Shown one piece after another: positions 16,440 through 25,609 of a stretch of DNA of 64,000 nucleotides. The DNA comes from Algoriphagus sp. (lineage in GTDB: Bacteria > Bacteroidota > Bacteroidia > Cytophagales > Cyclobacteriaceae). The position numbers and the translations under genes are program-made. The stretch covers positions 893,353-957,352 of the forward strand of contig JAQSDM010000005.1 of assembly GCA_029945945.1 (NCBI GenBank), in the 5' to 3' direction. The first letter of the stretch is position 1; each line of letters begins with the position of its first letter. The notes beneath the pieces were generated by a model that did not search any database, was not told the DNA's origin, and saw only the letters and a program-made list of their open reading frames with translations.

Positions 16440-17885
16440 TTACTCCAGGAGTTTGGAAAATTTCTTCTTCACGAAGCTTGATTTTGGAGCTTCGCAAAGT
16501 GAACAGCAATAGGATTCTGGCAAATCCTCAAAGGATGTTCCTGAAGGAATTCCTTGGGTCAAATCTCCAAAAACCGGATCATAAACGGTCAGGCAATCTT
16601 TGCATTGGTAAGCTTCCGTCACAATAGGAGGGGCTTTTGGCATAGGTGCTTTCTCGGAACCCGTTTGTTCATTTCCCAATTGCTCAAAATACATTTGACT
16701 CAATTCGATGAGCAATCCGGGTAATTCCTCTTTATCCACTTCTTGTACATAGACAAGGTATTCCTGGGTATTTGGATCAAAGTTTTTGGCGTAAAGCAGG
16801 TTATACGTATTTCGGATTTTCAATCCTTTCATTTCCTGCGGTGGCTCATTTTTCTCGATAATTATCGAGGTGAAATAATACGCTTTTCGGGTATAATCGG
16901 TGATTCCAAAAGTGAGCCCATATGTACTGATGTCGTGCTTATCAAAGTAAGAGACCAGGAATTCTTTGAGTTTTAGCGCTGATTTATTATTGACAGGCAA
17001 GTGCCAGTTCAGTTCCAGCATCGAGTGGCGAACGTTTATTCCGTATTTCCCCAGCAATTTTTCCCATTCGAGTTTGGACTGTTCGGGGATCCCTTTTATG
17101 ATCAGGGATTTCCAGGGAGTGATCGAAATCTTACCGATTTTACAATCCGAGCATAGATCACAAAGGACTTTCAGAAAATTGGTGTAATACTTATTATTTC
17201 TCCAATAGAGCCCGAGCCAATAGCTGTCAGAACCCACCCGATTGATCCCTTCGTAATATGGAAATGGGGAAAAGGGAACTTCAAGAGGTTTATCAACTGT
17301 CCTGTTGTTGGAATCAATTGCATCATTTACCAACTCAAATAGAAACTCAACTGTCTCAGGTTCTTCCTTCAAAATATCCTCGATAGCTGCTGCAACTTTG
17401 GCCAAATCCCAACTGTAAATAAGCGCCGGATACATTTGGTTGGATTCCCATTCCGGAAGTCGGACATAGAGATACCAGTAATCCTCGTGCTCCGAAGCTA
17501 TGAAATTCAAATGCCCGGTGAACAAAGGAACTAACCGCTGCCTTGGATCGGTGATGTTGATTTTCAGGGTTGGCTGAAGTCGAAATTGCTCCAGAATATA
17601 CAGGTATCGATCGCCTGTCAGCCAGGGAGTATTTGGGAAAATGTCCGCTGAAACGTAAGAGGAAACGATATTTTCAGCGCCTTCTTCCTCCGGCGAGATG
17701 ATTTGAAACTTGTTTTGAGCATCAACATTGACGGCCTCATCTTCTTTGATAAACAAGATGTCTTGTCTTGAACCGAGGGAAATCGTGTCCAGTCCGGCGC
17801 TCTCTGCCAGTTCCAAAATTTGTTTTAATTCGGCAGGGGAGAGAACTCCGCCTTTGACGACTACTCTTGAAAATGTCTGCTTCAT
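16440..17885 (-). CDS. Rubredoxin fused to a sirohaem-reductase-like body
   Basis: The 481-residue protein ends in a rubredoxin domain (about 425-475) with both Fe-binding knuckles: YQCKDC, and CCSLC about 38 residues later. Its first part, GVLSPAELKQILELAESAG followed by ISLGSRQDILF (about 12-46), copies the ferredoxin-like half-domain of nitrite/sulfite reductases. A second similar half seems to start near 230 (ISITPWKSLIIKGIPEQ). The C-x5-C and C-x3-C motifs that hold sirohaem and the 4Fe-4S cluster are absent, so it is not itself a reductase. It overlaps the nitrate reductase stop by four bases (ATGA), implying translational coupling. I infer an electron-transfer or assembly partner of the reductase. 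Confidence 0.75.
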   Translation of the reverse strand: MKQTFSRVVVKGGVLSPAELKQILELAESAGLDTISLGSRQDILFIKEDEAVNVDAQNKFQIISPEEEGAENIVSSYVSADIFPNTPWLTGDRYLYILEQFRLQPTLKINITDPRQRLVPLFTGHLNFIASEHEDYWYLYVRLPEWESNQMYPALIYSWDLAKVAAAIEDILKEEPETVEFLFELVNDAIDSNNRTVDKPLEVPFSPFPYYEGINRVGSDSYWLGLYWRNNKYYTNFLKVLCDLCSDCKIGKISITPWKSLIIKGIPEQSKLEWEKLLGKYGINVRHSMLELNWHLPVNNKSALKLKEFLVSYFDKHDISTYGLTFGITDYTRKAYYFTSIIIEKNEPPQEMKGLKIRNTYNLLYAKNFDPNTQEYLVYVQEVDKEELPGLLIELSQMYFEQLGNEQTGSEKAPMPKAPPIVTEAYQCKDCLTVYDPVFGDLTQGIPSGTSFEDLPESYCCSLCEAPKSSFVKKKFSKLLE

Positions 17886-20800
17886 ACCGGTATTCTCGCT
17901 TGGTTTAGTATTTCCCGAACTTCAGTTTTGCAGCTTCCGCATCCCAAACCTGCACCGGTTTGAGTACAAAGTGCGGCGAAATTTGTGCAGCCGCCGGCGA
18001 TTGCCTCTTTGATATTTCCTTCGCCCACCCGGCTGCAGCTGCAGACGAGCTTGCCAAGAATGGGTCGGGTCTCGGAAGAACCCATGAGTAAGGATTTTCT
18101 TTTTTCGGAGAGCTCAATCTTATTTTCGATCAAACTTTTAAACTCAGCGAATTCGCTTTTGTCTCCCATCAAAACCGCCCCGATCAGCAAGTCGTCTTTT
18201 ACGATACACTTCTTGTAATATCGCCTGCTCAAATCGGTGAAGATGATTTCTTCGTAGCTGTCATCGTTTTCAGGAATCAGGATGTCTCCAATGCTGCAGA
18301 GCTCCAGATCTTTGAATTTCAGGATATTCATCAGGACCGAACCAAGGTAAGAACTGCTGATGTCACCGGCTATGAAATTTGCCAAAATTGCTGCCTGCTC
18401 TTCCGCCGCTGAAGTAATCCCGAAAAGTTGATTTTCGAATTCTGCGATTTCGCCGATGGCAAAGATGTTTGGAAAATTGGTCTGCAAATGCTGATTTACT
18501 TTGATTCCCCGGCTACAAATGATCCCGTTTTCACGTGCTATTTTAATATTTGGCTGGGTGCCAATCGCATAAACGATCGCATTGGCCTGGATGATTTTAC
18601 CGCTTTTCAGCGTGATGTTCAGCGTTTTGGAGGTTTGGTCATCAAAGACAGTACTGACTTCGTTGTCAAAATAAATATGGATTCCACGCTCTTGAACATC
18701 CAGCGAAAGGAGTTTGCTCGAAACAAGATCGAGCTGACGCTCCATCAATCTGGAAGCCCGCTGAACGATGGTCACTTTCACGTGGGTATGCTGAAGTGCT
18801 GCAGCCAATTCCAAACCGAGCAAACCTCCTCCTACAATCACGACATGCTGTTCTTCTTGGGGAAGGTTGGTTGATTCCAGATAGGATTTGAATCGGTCTG
18901 CATCGACTTTGCTTCGCATTGTAAATCGACCCGGAAGTTCCAACTGAGCATCTTTGGGAACAAAAGCACGGCTTCCTGTAGCCAGTACCAACTTGTCATA
19001 GGGATGTTCCTGACCCAAACTATCTATAACGATTTGATTTTCAGGATCTATTTTTTCTATTGATAATCCGGTTTGAAGGGTGATCTTAAGTTTCTTGAGT
19101 TCATGCTCCTTGATTTTCTGGAGTTGCTCCCAAGTCAGTTCTTCCGTGACATATTCAGGAAGTAAAACTCTGTTGTAAAAAGGGTGAAGCTCTTTAGAAA
19201 AGACATGAATGGAGTCTGATTCGTTGTGTTCCCGATAGTTTTGGATGAATCGAAATGCAGCCGCACCTGCACCGATCACGACGATTTTTTCTACCGGCTT
19301 TTTGTATTTGGTGACCGAAACGATGGTGTATTTGAAGTCCGGTTCTTTGGATTGAGGATCGACCAGCGTATTGGTGAGATTATTTGCTCGATTGAGGTCA
19401 TTTTGAAGTTGTTTTCCCCAATGCATCGGCAGAAAAACAACTCCGCCCCGGATCGAATTGGATAATTTGGTCCGCACTCTCACGACTCCATTTTTGCTTT
19501 TTACCTCTACCACATCCCCCTCTTTTATTTTATAGATGTAGCCGTCTAATTGGTTTATTTCCAAAACGGGATGAGAATAATGAGTGCGAAGACGCGCAAC
19601 CTTTCCGGTTTTGGTCATGGTATGCCATTGGTCGCGGATTCGGCCTGTGGTTAAAATAAACGGGTATTCGGCGTTTGGTTTTTCGGAGGTATTTTCAATT
19701 TGTGCGGGGATATTGAAAATCGCTTTCTGAGAAGGAGTGAAGAACTTTTGATCCATAAACAGGCGGGAAGTGCCGGTATGTCTGTATTCCGGAACCGGCC
19801 ATTGAAAGCTTCCCTCATTCTTCAATCTATCATAATTCAGGTAAGAAATATCAATGTTGGTGCCTTTGGTCATCGCGCAATATTCCTCGTAGATTTCTTC
19901 TGCGTTGGAAAAATTGAACCCACGGAATCCCATTCTTTTTGCAAAATCACAGAGGATTTCAACATCGGGGCGGGCTTCACCGGGTGGGTTAATTCCTTTC
20001 GCCAGGTAAGAAATTCGGCGCTCCGAATTGGTCATGGTCCCTTCTTTTTCCAGCCATCCGGCTGCGGGAAGGACCAAATCAGCATAAGCCACCGTATCTG
20101 ACTTGTGCGAAATATCCTGAACCACCACGAATTTGGCATTTGCCATAGCTTTCTCTATCCTCTTCAGATTAGGAAGACTGACCATCGGATTGGTACAAAT
20201 AATCCAGACAGCTTTCATCTCACCACTTGCCAGCGCATCAAACATTTCGGTGGCAGTGAGCCCGGGTTTTGGAGAGATTTGATCCACTCCCCAGAAGTCG
20301 GCCACTTCCTGACGGTGAATGGGATTTTGAAGTTCTTTGTGGACAGCCAGCAAATTTGCCATTCCACCCACTTCTCTTCCACCCATTGCATTGGGTTGGC
20401 CGGTTAGGGAAAAAGGTCCGTTTCCGGGTTTTCCGATTCTGCCGGTGACCAGGGATAGATTCAACAGGGAAAAGTTTTTGTTGGTACCTATTGCGCTTTG
20501 GTTCAAACCCATTGCCCACATACTGATGAATCCATTGGAAGTTCCGATGAGATCCGCGACATGGCGAATTTCATCCACCGTGATACCGCAAAGTTTAGCA
20601 GCATCCTTGAGCGAAGTTGCCATTACCTGCTTTCGGTAATCGAGGTAATTTTCTGTGTGGTTTTTGATAAAATCAGCATCCGCCAGACCCGATTCAATCA
20701 GTCTCCTGCCAATGGCATTGTATAAAATGATGTCTGTGCCCGGAATTATTTGAAGATGGATGTCTGCGAAATTGGCCGAATCCGTTTTTCGGGGATCAAC

Positions 20801-21406
20801 CACGATGATTTTCACATTCGGGTTTTTCTCTTTGTGTTTTTCCAGCCTTCGGAAAAGGATTGGATGGCACCAGGCAGGGTTTGCCCCGGCAATCAGAAAA
20901 ACGTCGCCTAGTTCAATGTCCTCGTATGAAACCGGAACGATATCTTCTCCAAACGTTTTCTTGTAAGCCACCACTGCCGAACTCATGCAAAGTCGGGAGT
21001 TGGTATCAATATTATTTGTTCCCAGAAATCCCTTGGTAAGCTTGTTGGCGATGTAGTATTCCTCCGTCAGGCATTGCCCGGAAATGTAAAAGCCAACACT
21101 GTTTGGTCCGTATTTCTGAATCAGGGATTTGAATACTCCGGCGGCTCGATCCAGCGCATCATTCCAGGTGACCCGCTCTCTTGGATGAGATCGACTCCAT
21201 CGCATTTCGGGATAAAGAATCCTGTCTGAGGTGTCGTTGACCACATAATGGAGGTTCATCCCCTTGGAACAAAGCATTCCTGCGTTGACCGGATGATCCG
21301 GATCACCTTCTACCTGAACCTTATTTTGAGCATTGACACCGGCGACTATTCCGCAGCCAACACCGCAATACGAACAAGTGGATTTTATTTTTTTGTTGGG
21401 ATTCAC
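17882..21406 (-). CDS. nasA: Assimilatory nitrate reductase fused to an FAD/BFD electron-input module
   Basis: This 1174-residue protein combines two proteins that are often separate. Residues 1 to about 690 are a molybdopterin oxidoreductase of the NasA/NarB type: the 4Fe-4S cysteines C11, C14, C18 and C46 (TCSYCGVGCG, MLCSKG), GSNSVGFY-like and FISMWAMGLNQSA motifs, and the C-terminal molydopterin-dinucleotide-binding domain (ILTTGRIRDQWHTMTKTGK). From about 700 (KIVVIGAGAAAFRF) to 1100 there is an NAD(P)H-dependent FAD reductase like the N-terminal half of NirB. The last 57 residues form a BFD-like [2Fe-2S] domain (KLVCSCSRVG to GLGCGSCK). Electrons could thus flow from NAD(P)H to nitrate within one chain in the cytoplasm. 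It lies between narK and the rubredoxin gene. Confidence 0.92.
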   Translation of the reverse strand: MNPNKKIKSTCSYCGVGCGIVAGVNAQNKVQVEGDPDHPVNAGMLCSKGMNLHYVVNDTSDRILYPEMRWSRSHPRERVTWNDALDRAAGVFKSLIQKYGPNSVGFYISGQCLTEEYYIANKLTKGFLGTNNIDTNSRLCMSSAVVAYKKTFGEDIVPVSYEDIELGDVFLIAGANPAWCHPILFRRLEKHKEKNPNVKIIVVDPRKTDSANFADIHLQIIPGTDIILYNAIGRRLIESGLADADFIKNHTENYLDYRKQVMATSLKDAAKLCGITVDEIRHVADLIGTSNGFISMWAMGLNQSAIGTNKNFSLLNLSLVTGRIGKPGNGPFSLTGQPNAMGGREVGGMANLLAVHKELQNPIHRQEVADFWGVDQISPKPGLTATEMFDALASGEMKAVWIICTNPMVSLPNLKRIEKAMANAKFVVVQDISHKSDTVAYADLVLPAAGWLEKEGTMTNSERRISYLAKGINPPGEARPDVEILCDFAKRMGFRGFNFSNAEEIYEEYCAMTKGTNIDISYLNYDRLKNEGSFQWPVPEYRHTGTSRLFMDQKFFTPSQKAIFNIPAQIENTSEKPNAEYPFILTTGRIRDQWHTMTKTGKVARLRTHYSHPVLEINQLDGYIYKIKEGDVVEVKSKNGVVRVRTKLSNSIRGGVVFLPMHWGKQLQNDLNRANNLTNTLVDPQSKEPDFKYTIVSVTKYKKPVEKIVVIGAGAAAFRFIQNYREHNESDSIHVFSKELHPFYNRVLLPEYVTEELTWEQLQKIKEHELKKLKITLQTGLSIEKIDPENQIVIDSLGQEHPYDKLVLATGSRAFVPKDAQLELPGRFTMRSKVDADRFKSYLESTNLPQEEQHVVIVGGGLLGLELAAALQHTHVKVTIVQRASRLMERQLDLVSSKLLSLDVQERGIHIYFDNEVSTVFDDQTSKTLNITLKSGKIIQANAIVYAIGTQPNIKIARENGIICSRGIKVNQHLQTNFPNIFAIGEIAEFENQLFGITSAAEEQAAILANFIAGDISSSYLGSVLMNILKFKDLELCSIGDILIPENDDSYEEIIFTDLSRRYYKKCIVKDDLLIGAVLMGDKSEFAEFKSLIENKIELSEKRKSLLMGSSETRPILGKLVCSCSRVGEGNIKEAIAGGCTNFAALCTQTGAGLGCGSCKTEVREILNQARIPV

Positions 21407-21505
21407 ACGAAAGGCATTTTAGCCGGAATACTGATTATTAATCCGGAATAACTTCTCCCAAGGTTGCTCTTCTTGAGAGTGTCATTCCAAAATGACTTCT
21501 ACAAT

Positions 21506-22930
21506 TTAATCCTCAATGCGGATTAATTCAGGAGAAAGTTGCTCAATTTCTCGTTTTGCAATTTTTTCATCTTCCAGGCTGAATCGGATGATCAAAGTAG
21601 CGAGTCCTGAGACTACAATCGCAACGCCGATTATCAGGAATCCTTCCGCTACGGCCTGAGCGGATGCTACGGATTGAGCGGCCGCAGCAGCTTCTGCACC
21701 AAGTGTTTCATTTGCCAGCAAAGCTGCCTTTTCTGCTACTTCAGACTTTGATTTGAGGAAAAGTGCAGCAATGAAAGCTCCAAAATTTCCGCCTGCCCCT
21801 ACAATACCTGAGATGGAACCGATTGCTTTTTTATTGATAAAAGGGACAACTGAAAAGGTAGCTCCCTCTGCCATCTGCACGGTCAGACTGAATGCAATCA
21901 ATAAGATGATACCAATCGTAAGGGTAGTTGCGATGGAAAACAGGCCAAGCATCAGACCTTCCGCGACGATGATGGCTGCCAGAAACCAAACCCGGCCTTT
22001 CAGACCATTGGATTTTCCGTATTTGTCACCATAATATCCGCCGAGAGTTCTGGCGAAAATATTCATCAAAGCAAAGGAAAGCACCAGATTACCGGCAGTG
22101 ATTCTATCCAGTTTAAAGGTATGTTGAAGGTAATCATCCATCGTTCCGTAGACTGTCAGTTCGATTCCAAAGCAGGCAGCATAGACCATAAACAAAACCC
22201 AAACGCGGTAATCCTTGATGGATTCCAAAAAGCCGACAGTGTCTTTTTTCCTCATTGGGATTTTTTCCCCTTTTACGATCAGTTCTGTGTAATTACCCTC
22301 AGGAGTATCTTTTGTAAAGAAATAGTAGAGTAAACCGGTCAGGAAACACACACCGCCAACTATTACCATGGAATATCTCCATGCGTCACTTTCAGCGATT
22401 CCAAAACCAATCACCAAAGCTGCCAAAATCGGCATTCCCAATCTGTTTGCTCCGCCTCCCAGGTTTCCCCAGCCGGCAGAAGTAGCATTCGCAGTGCCGA
22501 CTACATTGCTGGCAAACATCAAAGAAGTATGAACCTGAGTGATGACAAATGAGGCTCCGATGAAACCTGTAAAAAGGCGGCATAGGTAAAACTGCATCGG
22601 AGTCTGGACCAATCCGCTAAGGATTACCGGAATTGAACCGAGGATCAAAAGCCAGGTGTAGCATAGTCTTGGACCGTATTTATCGCAAAGTTTTCCGATC
22701 AATAGTCTGGCGAAAATGGTTCCTGCAACTGCCAAAACAACGGAGTTCCATTTTTGGGCGGGGGTGAGCCCCAGATCCCTGACAACGTCCGGCATAAAGG
22801 GAACGATCCCAAACCAGGCGAAGAAACAAATGAAAAAGGCAAATGAAGTGATCCAAAACGTGCGGATCGGGACGCTTTTAAAATCTACCAGATTTAGGCG
22901 TGTGGCTTTGTGCGAGGTCTGAGTATTCAT
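21506..22930 (-). CDS. narK: NarK/NrtP-type nitrate/nitrite MFS transporter
   Basis: The 474-residue protein has about twelve membrane helices. Its first nitrate signature GWGNLGGGANRLG lies in helix 5 (about 152-164), and the second, GAGGNFGAFIAALF, is in the second half (about 380-393). The arginine in helix 2 (FARLLIGKLCDKYGPR) and the arginine equivalent in helix 8 (FARTLGGYYGDKYG) are the anion-binding positions of the NNP family. It should bring nitrate across the inner membrane by proton symport or nitrate/nitrite exchange. An alanine-rich loop (ETLGAEAAAAAQSVASAQA, about 415-435) precedes the last helices and is longer than usual. It heads the narK-nasA-rubredoxin operon, with the full regulatory motif upstream. 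Confidence 0.94.
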   Translation of the reverse strand: MNTQTSHKATRLNLVDFKSVPIRTFWITSFAFFICFFAWFGIVPFMPDVVRDLGLTPAQKWNSVVLAVAGTIFARLLIGKLCDKYGPRLCYTWLLILGSIPVILSGLVQTPMQFYLCRLFTGFIGASFVITQVHTSLMFASNVVGTANATSAGWGNLGGGANRLGMPILAALVIGFGIAESDAWRYSMVIVGGVCFLTGLLYYFFTKDTPEGNYTELIVKGEKIPMRKKDTVGFLESIKDYRVWVLFMVYAACFGIELTVYGTMDDYLQHTFKLDRITAGNLVLSFALMNIFARTLGGYYGDKYGKSNGLKGRVWFLAAIIVAEGLMLGLFSIATTLTIGIILLIAFSLTVQMAEGATFSVVPFINKKAIGSISGIVGAGGNFGAFIAALFLKSKSEVAEKAALLANETLGAEAAAAAQSVASAQAVAEGFLIIGVAIVVSGLATLIIRFSLEDEKIAKREIEQLSPELIRIED

Positions 22931-22931
22931 G

Positions 22932-22992
22932 TTACGTATTTTTGTTCGATTAAAAATAAGTATAAATACTTATTAAAAATAAGTAATACGTA
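22932..22992. promoter_or_regulatory. Nitrate-regulon operator cluster before narK
   Basis: Three elements lie in 60 bases: TTACGTATT beside the start codon (22932-22940), the near-perfect palindrome AATAAGTATAAATACTTATT (22955-22974, 9-bp arms) and AATACGTA (22985-22992). This is the best-preserved copy of the motif set in the window. Confidence 0.7.
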
Positions 22993-23013
22993 ATTATTTT
23001 AGATAAAAAATAA

Positions 23014-23046
23014 AAAACCCATTCAAAACGAATTTGAATGGGTTTT
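23014..23046 (-). terminator. Terminator of the response regulator gene
   Basis: AAAACCCATTCAAA pairs with TTTGAATGGGTTTT over 14 bp around a 5-nt loop, with a U-rich tail on the minus strand. It separates the regulator gene from the narK promoter. Confidence 0.88.
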
Positions 23047-23047
23047 A

Positions 23048-23068
23048 CTACGTAATAATTATACGTAG
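23048..23068. promoter_or_regulatory. Inverted repeat CTACGTA-N7-TACGTAG upstream of narK
   Basis: Perfect 7-bp arms flank seven bases. The core TACGTA is the same as in the other nitrate promoters. It lies between the regulator stop codon and its terminator, about 120 bases before narK, and may be a distal activator site. Confidence 0.55.
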
Positions 23069-23075
23069 AGCAGGA

Positions 23076-23738
23076 TCAGATTAAATTCAGTTCTCTTGAT
23101 TTATTGCTTAGCTCGATCAGGTTTTTGACGTTGAGTTTTTTCATCAGGTTAAATCGATGGACTTCGGCAGTTCTGCGGCTGATATCAAGAGATTCAGCAA
23201 TCTCATTATTGCCTTTTCCCTCCAGGATCAATGTCAGGATTTGTTTTTCCCGGTTTGTCAGGATGGAAACTTCTTCAGAAATGGGATCGGCTTTGACTCC
23301 TGCTTTTGCTTTCCCTTTTACAAAGTTGTTGATGATGATCTCTGAAATGTCTCCGGCAAAAAACTTACCTCCGCCGGCAATTGTATGCAGCGCTTTCAGG
23401 AATTCGGTTTTGCTGCTTCCTTTAAGTAAGTAGCCATCCGCACCAGCTTGGATGGATTCGACCACATACTCTTCGGAATCGTGCATGGAAAGCACCAGTT
23501 TTTTCACTTTCGGAAAGTCTTTAGTTAGATTCCGGACCACTTCAATCCCATTCATGATGGGCATTCTGATGTCTACAATCAATAAATCAGGCGGATTTTG
23601 GGCGATTACTTTTAAGGCTTCTTTTCCATCGGAGGCTTCGGCGATTACCTGAAAATCTTCCTCATTTTCTAATAATGATTTGATTCCATCACGGACGAGC
23701 TCGTGATCATCAGCTAAAATAATACGGGTTGGGTTCAT
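23076..23738 (-). CDS. NarL/FixJ-family response regulator of the nitrate cluster
   Basis: The 220-residue protein is a two-domain regulator. The receiver domain has the acidic pair D10/D11, phosphoacceptor D56 (LLIVDIRMP) and KLVLSMHDSEEYV (about 93-106, switch Ser and Lys region). The C-terminal LuxR-type helix-turn-helix (about 150-215) reads LTNREKQILTLILEGKGNNE and then RRTAEVHRFNLMKKL. It is encoded just after a NarX-like kinase and should bind the TACGTA and TACTTA motifs found before the cluster's genes (inference). The 58-base gap to the kinase holds two TACGTA words, so it may also have its own regulated promoter. It has a strong terminator. Confidence 0.92.
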   Translation of the reverse strand: MNPTRIILADDHELVRDGIKSLLENEEDFQVIAEASDGKEALKVIAQNPPDLLIVDIRMPIMNGIEVVRNLTKDFPKVKKLVLSMHDSEEYVVESIQAGADGYLLKGSSKTEFLKALHTIAGGGKFFAGDISEIIINNFVKGKAKAGVKADPISEEVSILTNREKQILTLILEGKGNNEIAESLDISRRTAEVHRFNLMKKLNVKNLIELSNKSRELNLI

Positions 23739-23752
23739 GGACTCTAAAGTTA

Positions 23753-23783
23753 TTACGTAGTAAAATAACGATTTTTACGTATT
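23753..23783. promoter_or_regulatory. TACGTA motifs upstream of the response regulator gene
   Basis: TTACGTAG (23753-23760) and TACGTATT (23776-23783) lie in the short gap between the kinase and regulator genes, 15 and 38 bases before the regulator start. They share the core of the motifs before moeA, the porin, narK and nirB. Confidence 0.55.
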
Positions 23784-23796
23784 AAAATCCAGAAAA

Positions 23797-25608
23797 TTAA
23801 ATCAACGGGATATTCAGTGTGACTTTGGTGCCTTGCTCGGGAGATGAGTTGATGAAAAGGCGACCGTTGATATACTTAATCCGCTCTTGCATAAAAGTGA
23901 GCCCCATCCCGCCATCTTTATTAGGTTTGCTTTTCAGCTTACTCTTGTCAAAGCCTTTTCCGTTGTCGTCAATAATGATGCTCAGGATCTTCGAACTATG
24001 AGAAATGGTGACAATAATATGAGTGGAATCTGCATACTTGATCGCGTTATTGATTGCTTCCTGCGTGATTCGGTAAAGATTTATTTCGACCAGGGAATCA
24101 AGCCTGAGATTGAAATTTGACTTGTTCAAAAGGACGATGTCTTTTCCGGTGAGCTTGGCAAGTTCCTGGGTCAGTTCGGTCAATGCCGGCACTATGCCAT
24201 AGTCTTTGAGTTCCGGAGGAGTGAGGTTGAAAGTCGCTGTTCGCACTCCCTTAATAATATTGGCAGTGTGTTCTTTGAGTTTGTTCAGCTTGATTTGGGC
24301 TTTTTCGGTGTCGGAGAGATCCACGCTTTCCAGCAGATATTTCAATCCGGTGAGCATTTGCCCGATTCCGTCATGGATATCTTTTGCAATTCGATTCTGC
24401 TCGTTTTCCTGATTTTCGATGATTTGCCGGCTGATCACCTTCTGCTGTTGCATTTTTTCTTCGAAGCTTTCCTTTGTCAGGCGCTCCACTTCCAGTTGAA
24501 CTTCTTTTCGCTTGGTGATGTCCAGGCAAATAATGATCAGTTCAGATTTATCTTCTCCTGAGTGAAAAGGGATCATGGAGAAGTCCAGCCAAAGATCCTG
24601 ACCGGTTTGGGTGGTGGCTTTGATTTCTCCCTGCCAACCGGATTTTTTGTTTTCCGAAATGATCCGATCAATCGTCAATTGTTCGTTTTCCTGGACAGTG
24701 AGCACATCGGAGAACTTCGCGTTTTGGTTGAATTTCTGATATTTGAGAAGTTTCGCAAACTGATCGCCCATGTGAGTGATGTATCCATCCGGAGATATTC
24801 TTGCAAAAAGCAGAATCTGATCCATGGCCTGACTTAATGCCCGGAGCTCTCGTACCGATTTTTCTTTTGCCTGACTAAGAATATCTGCATCCCTTGCCAT
24901 TTTGATGGCTTTTTTCTCTGCTTCCAACAGGACATGAATGCTCTGCCGCATTGCTTTTGCCGAAGGCCAGAAAATAATCAAAAACTCCCCAAGCAAAACC
25001 AAAAGCGTGAATAGCGTAATGATCAGCTCCAATCGCTGGAGACTGGAGACTTTTTCCTTTGCCTCAAAATCGTATTGATTTACGATTCCTTCCATTCTGG
25101 AAAGGAACCCATTGGTATTGGACTGCAATTCAATCAGCTCATTTTGAAACGCCAGTGAATCAGTTGTGGCTTGCCCGGAAAGAGTGAGGATGGATTCGGT
25201 GGAGGAGATTACTCCTTCGAAAAAAGGCTGAATATCTTCGAATTTTTTTGAGATTTCCGGGCTGTTTCCGGGTTCCAGTCCTAATTTCTCATCCCCAAAC
25301 TGCAAGGCATTGTGGGCATTTTCCCAGACAGTTTTGGTGGCTAAAATGGTATCGGTGAGTGCTTTGTTTTTCTCTTTGGAATTACTCAATGACAAAAGTA
25401 AAATCTCTTTGCTGAGTTTTTGACTCAACATTCGTTGCCTTCCCGCCACATTGACCAGGCGACTGTCATCTTCCTGATCGGAAAGATATCTTCTGATCAG
25501 AAACTGACTGGTGAGGAGGGAAATCGCAATCGCGCCAAGGGCAATAATGTATAAACGCCTGAGTCGATTGAAGGTATACTGGTCTAGCGTTTTGGTCTTT
25601 TCAGCCAT
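23797..25608 (-). CDS. NarX-like nitrate/nitrite sensor histidine kinase
   Basis: The 603-residue kinase has an N-terminal membrane helix (about 17-39), a periplasmic helical sensor domain (about 40-200) and a second helix (about 202-225). The segment SRLVNVAGRQRMLSQKL (about 49-65) corresponds to the P-box that binds nitrate in NarX/NarQ. A PAS domain follows (about 270-370), then a HisKA_3 dimerisation domain with H412 in AKDIHDGIG, and an HATPase_c domain (NAIKYAD, DDNGKGFD, GGMGLTFMQER). It lies one base after the DUF4202 gene in the nirB operon. The adjacent response regulator is its natural partner. Nitrate sensing is inferred from the P-box and context. Confidence 0.9.
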   Translation of the reverse strand: MAEKTKTLDQYTFNRLRRLYIIALGAIAISLLTSQFLIRRYLSDQEDDSRLVNVAGRQRMLSQKLSKEILLLSLSNSKEKNKALTDTILATKTVWENAHNALQFGDEKLGLEPGNSPEISKKFEDIQPFFEGVISSTESILTLSGQATTDSLAFQNELIELQSNTNGFLSRMEGIVNQYDFEAKEKVSSLQRLELIITLFTLLVLLGEFLIIFWPSAKAMRQSIHVLLEAEKKAIKMARDADILSQAKEKSVRELRALSQAMDQILLFARISPDGYITHMGDQFAKLLKYQKFNQNAKFSDVLTVQENEQLTIDRIISENKKSGWQGEIKATTQTGQDLWLDFSMIPFHSGEDKSELIIICLDITKRKEVQLEVERLTKESFEEKMQQQKVISRQIIENQENEQNRIAKDIHDGIGQMLTGLKYLLESVDLSDTEKAQIKLNKLKEHTANIIKGVRTATFNLTPPELKDYGIVPALTELTQELAKLTGKDIVLLNKSNFNLRLDSLVEINLYRITQEAINNAIKYADSTHIIVTISHSSKILSIIIDDNGKGFDKSKLKSKPNKDGGMGLTFMQERIKYINGRLFINSSPEQGTKVTLNIPLI

Positions 25609-25609
25609 T

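Noticed and set aside
16804..16811. TACGTATT inside the rubredoxin gene
   Set aside because: It is within coding sequence, lacks neighbouring elements and fits chance.
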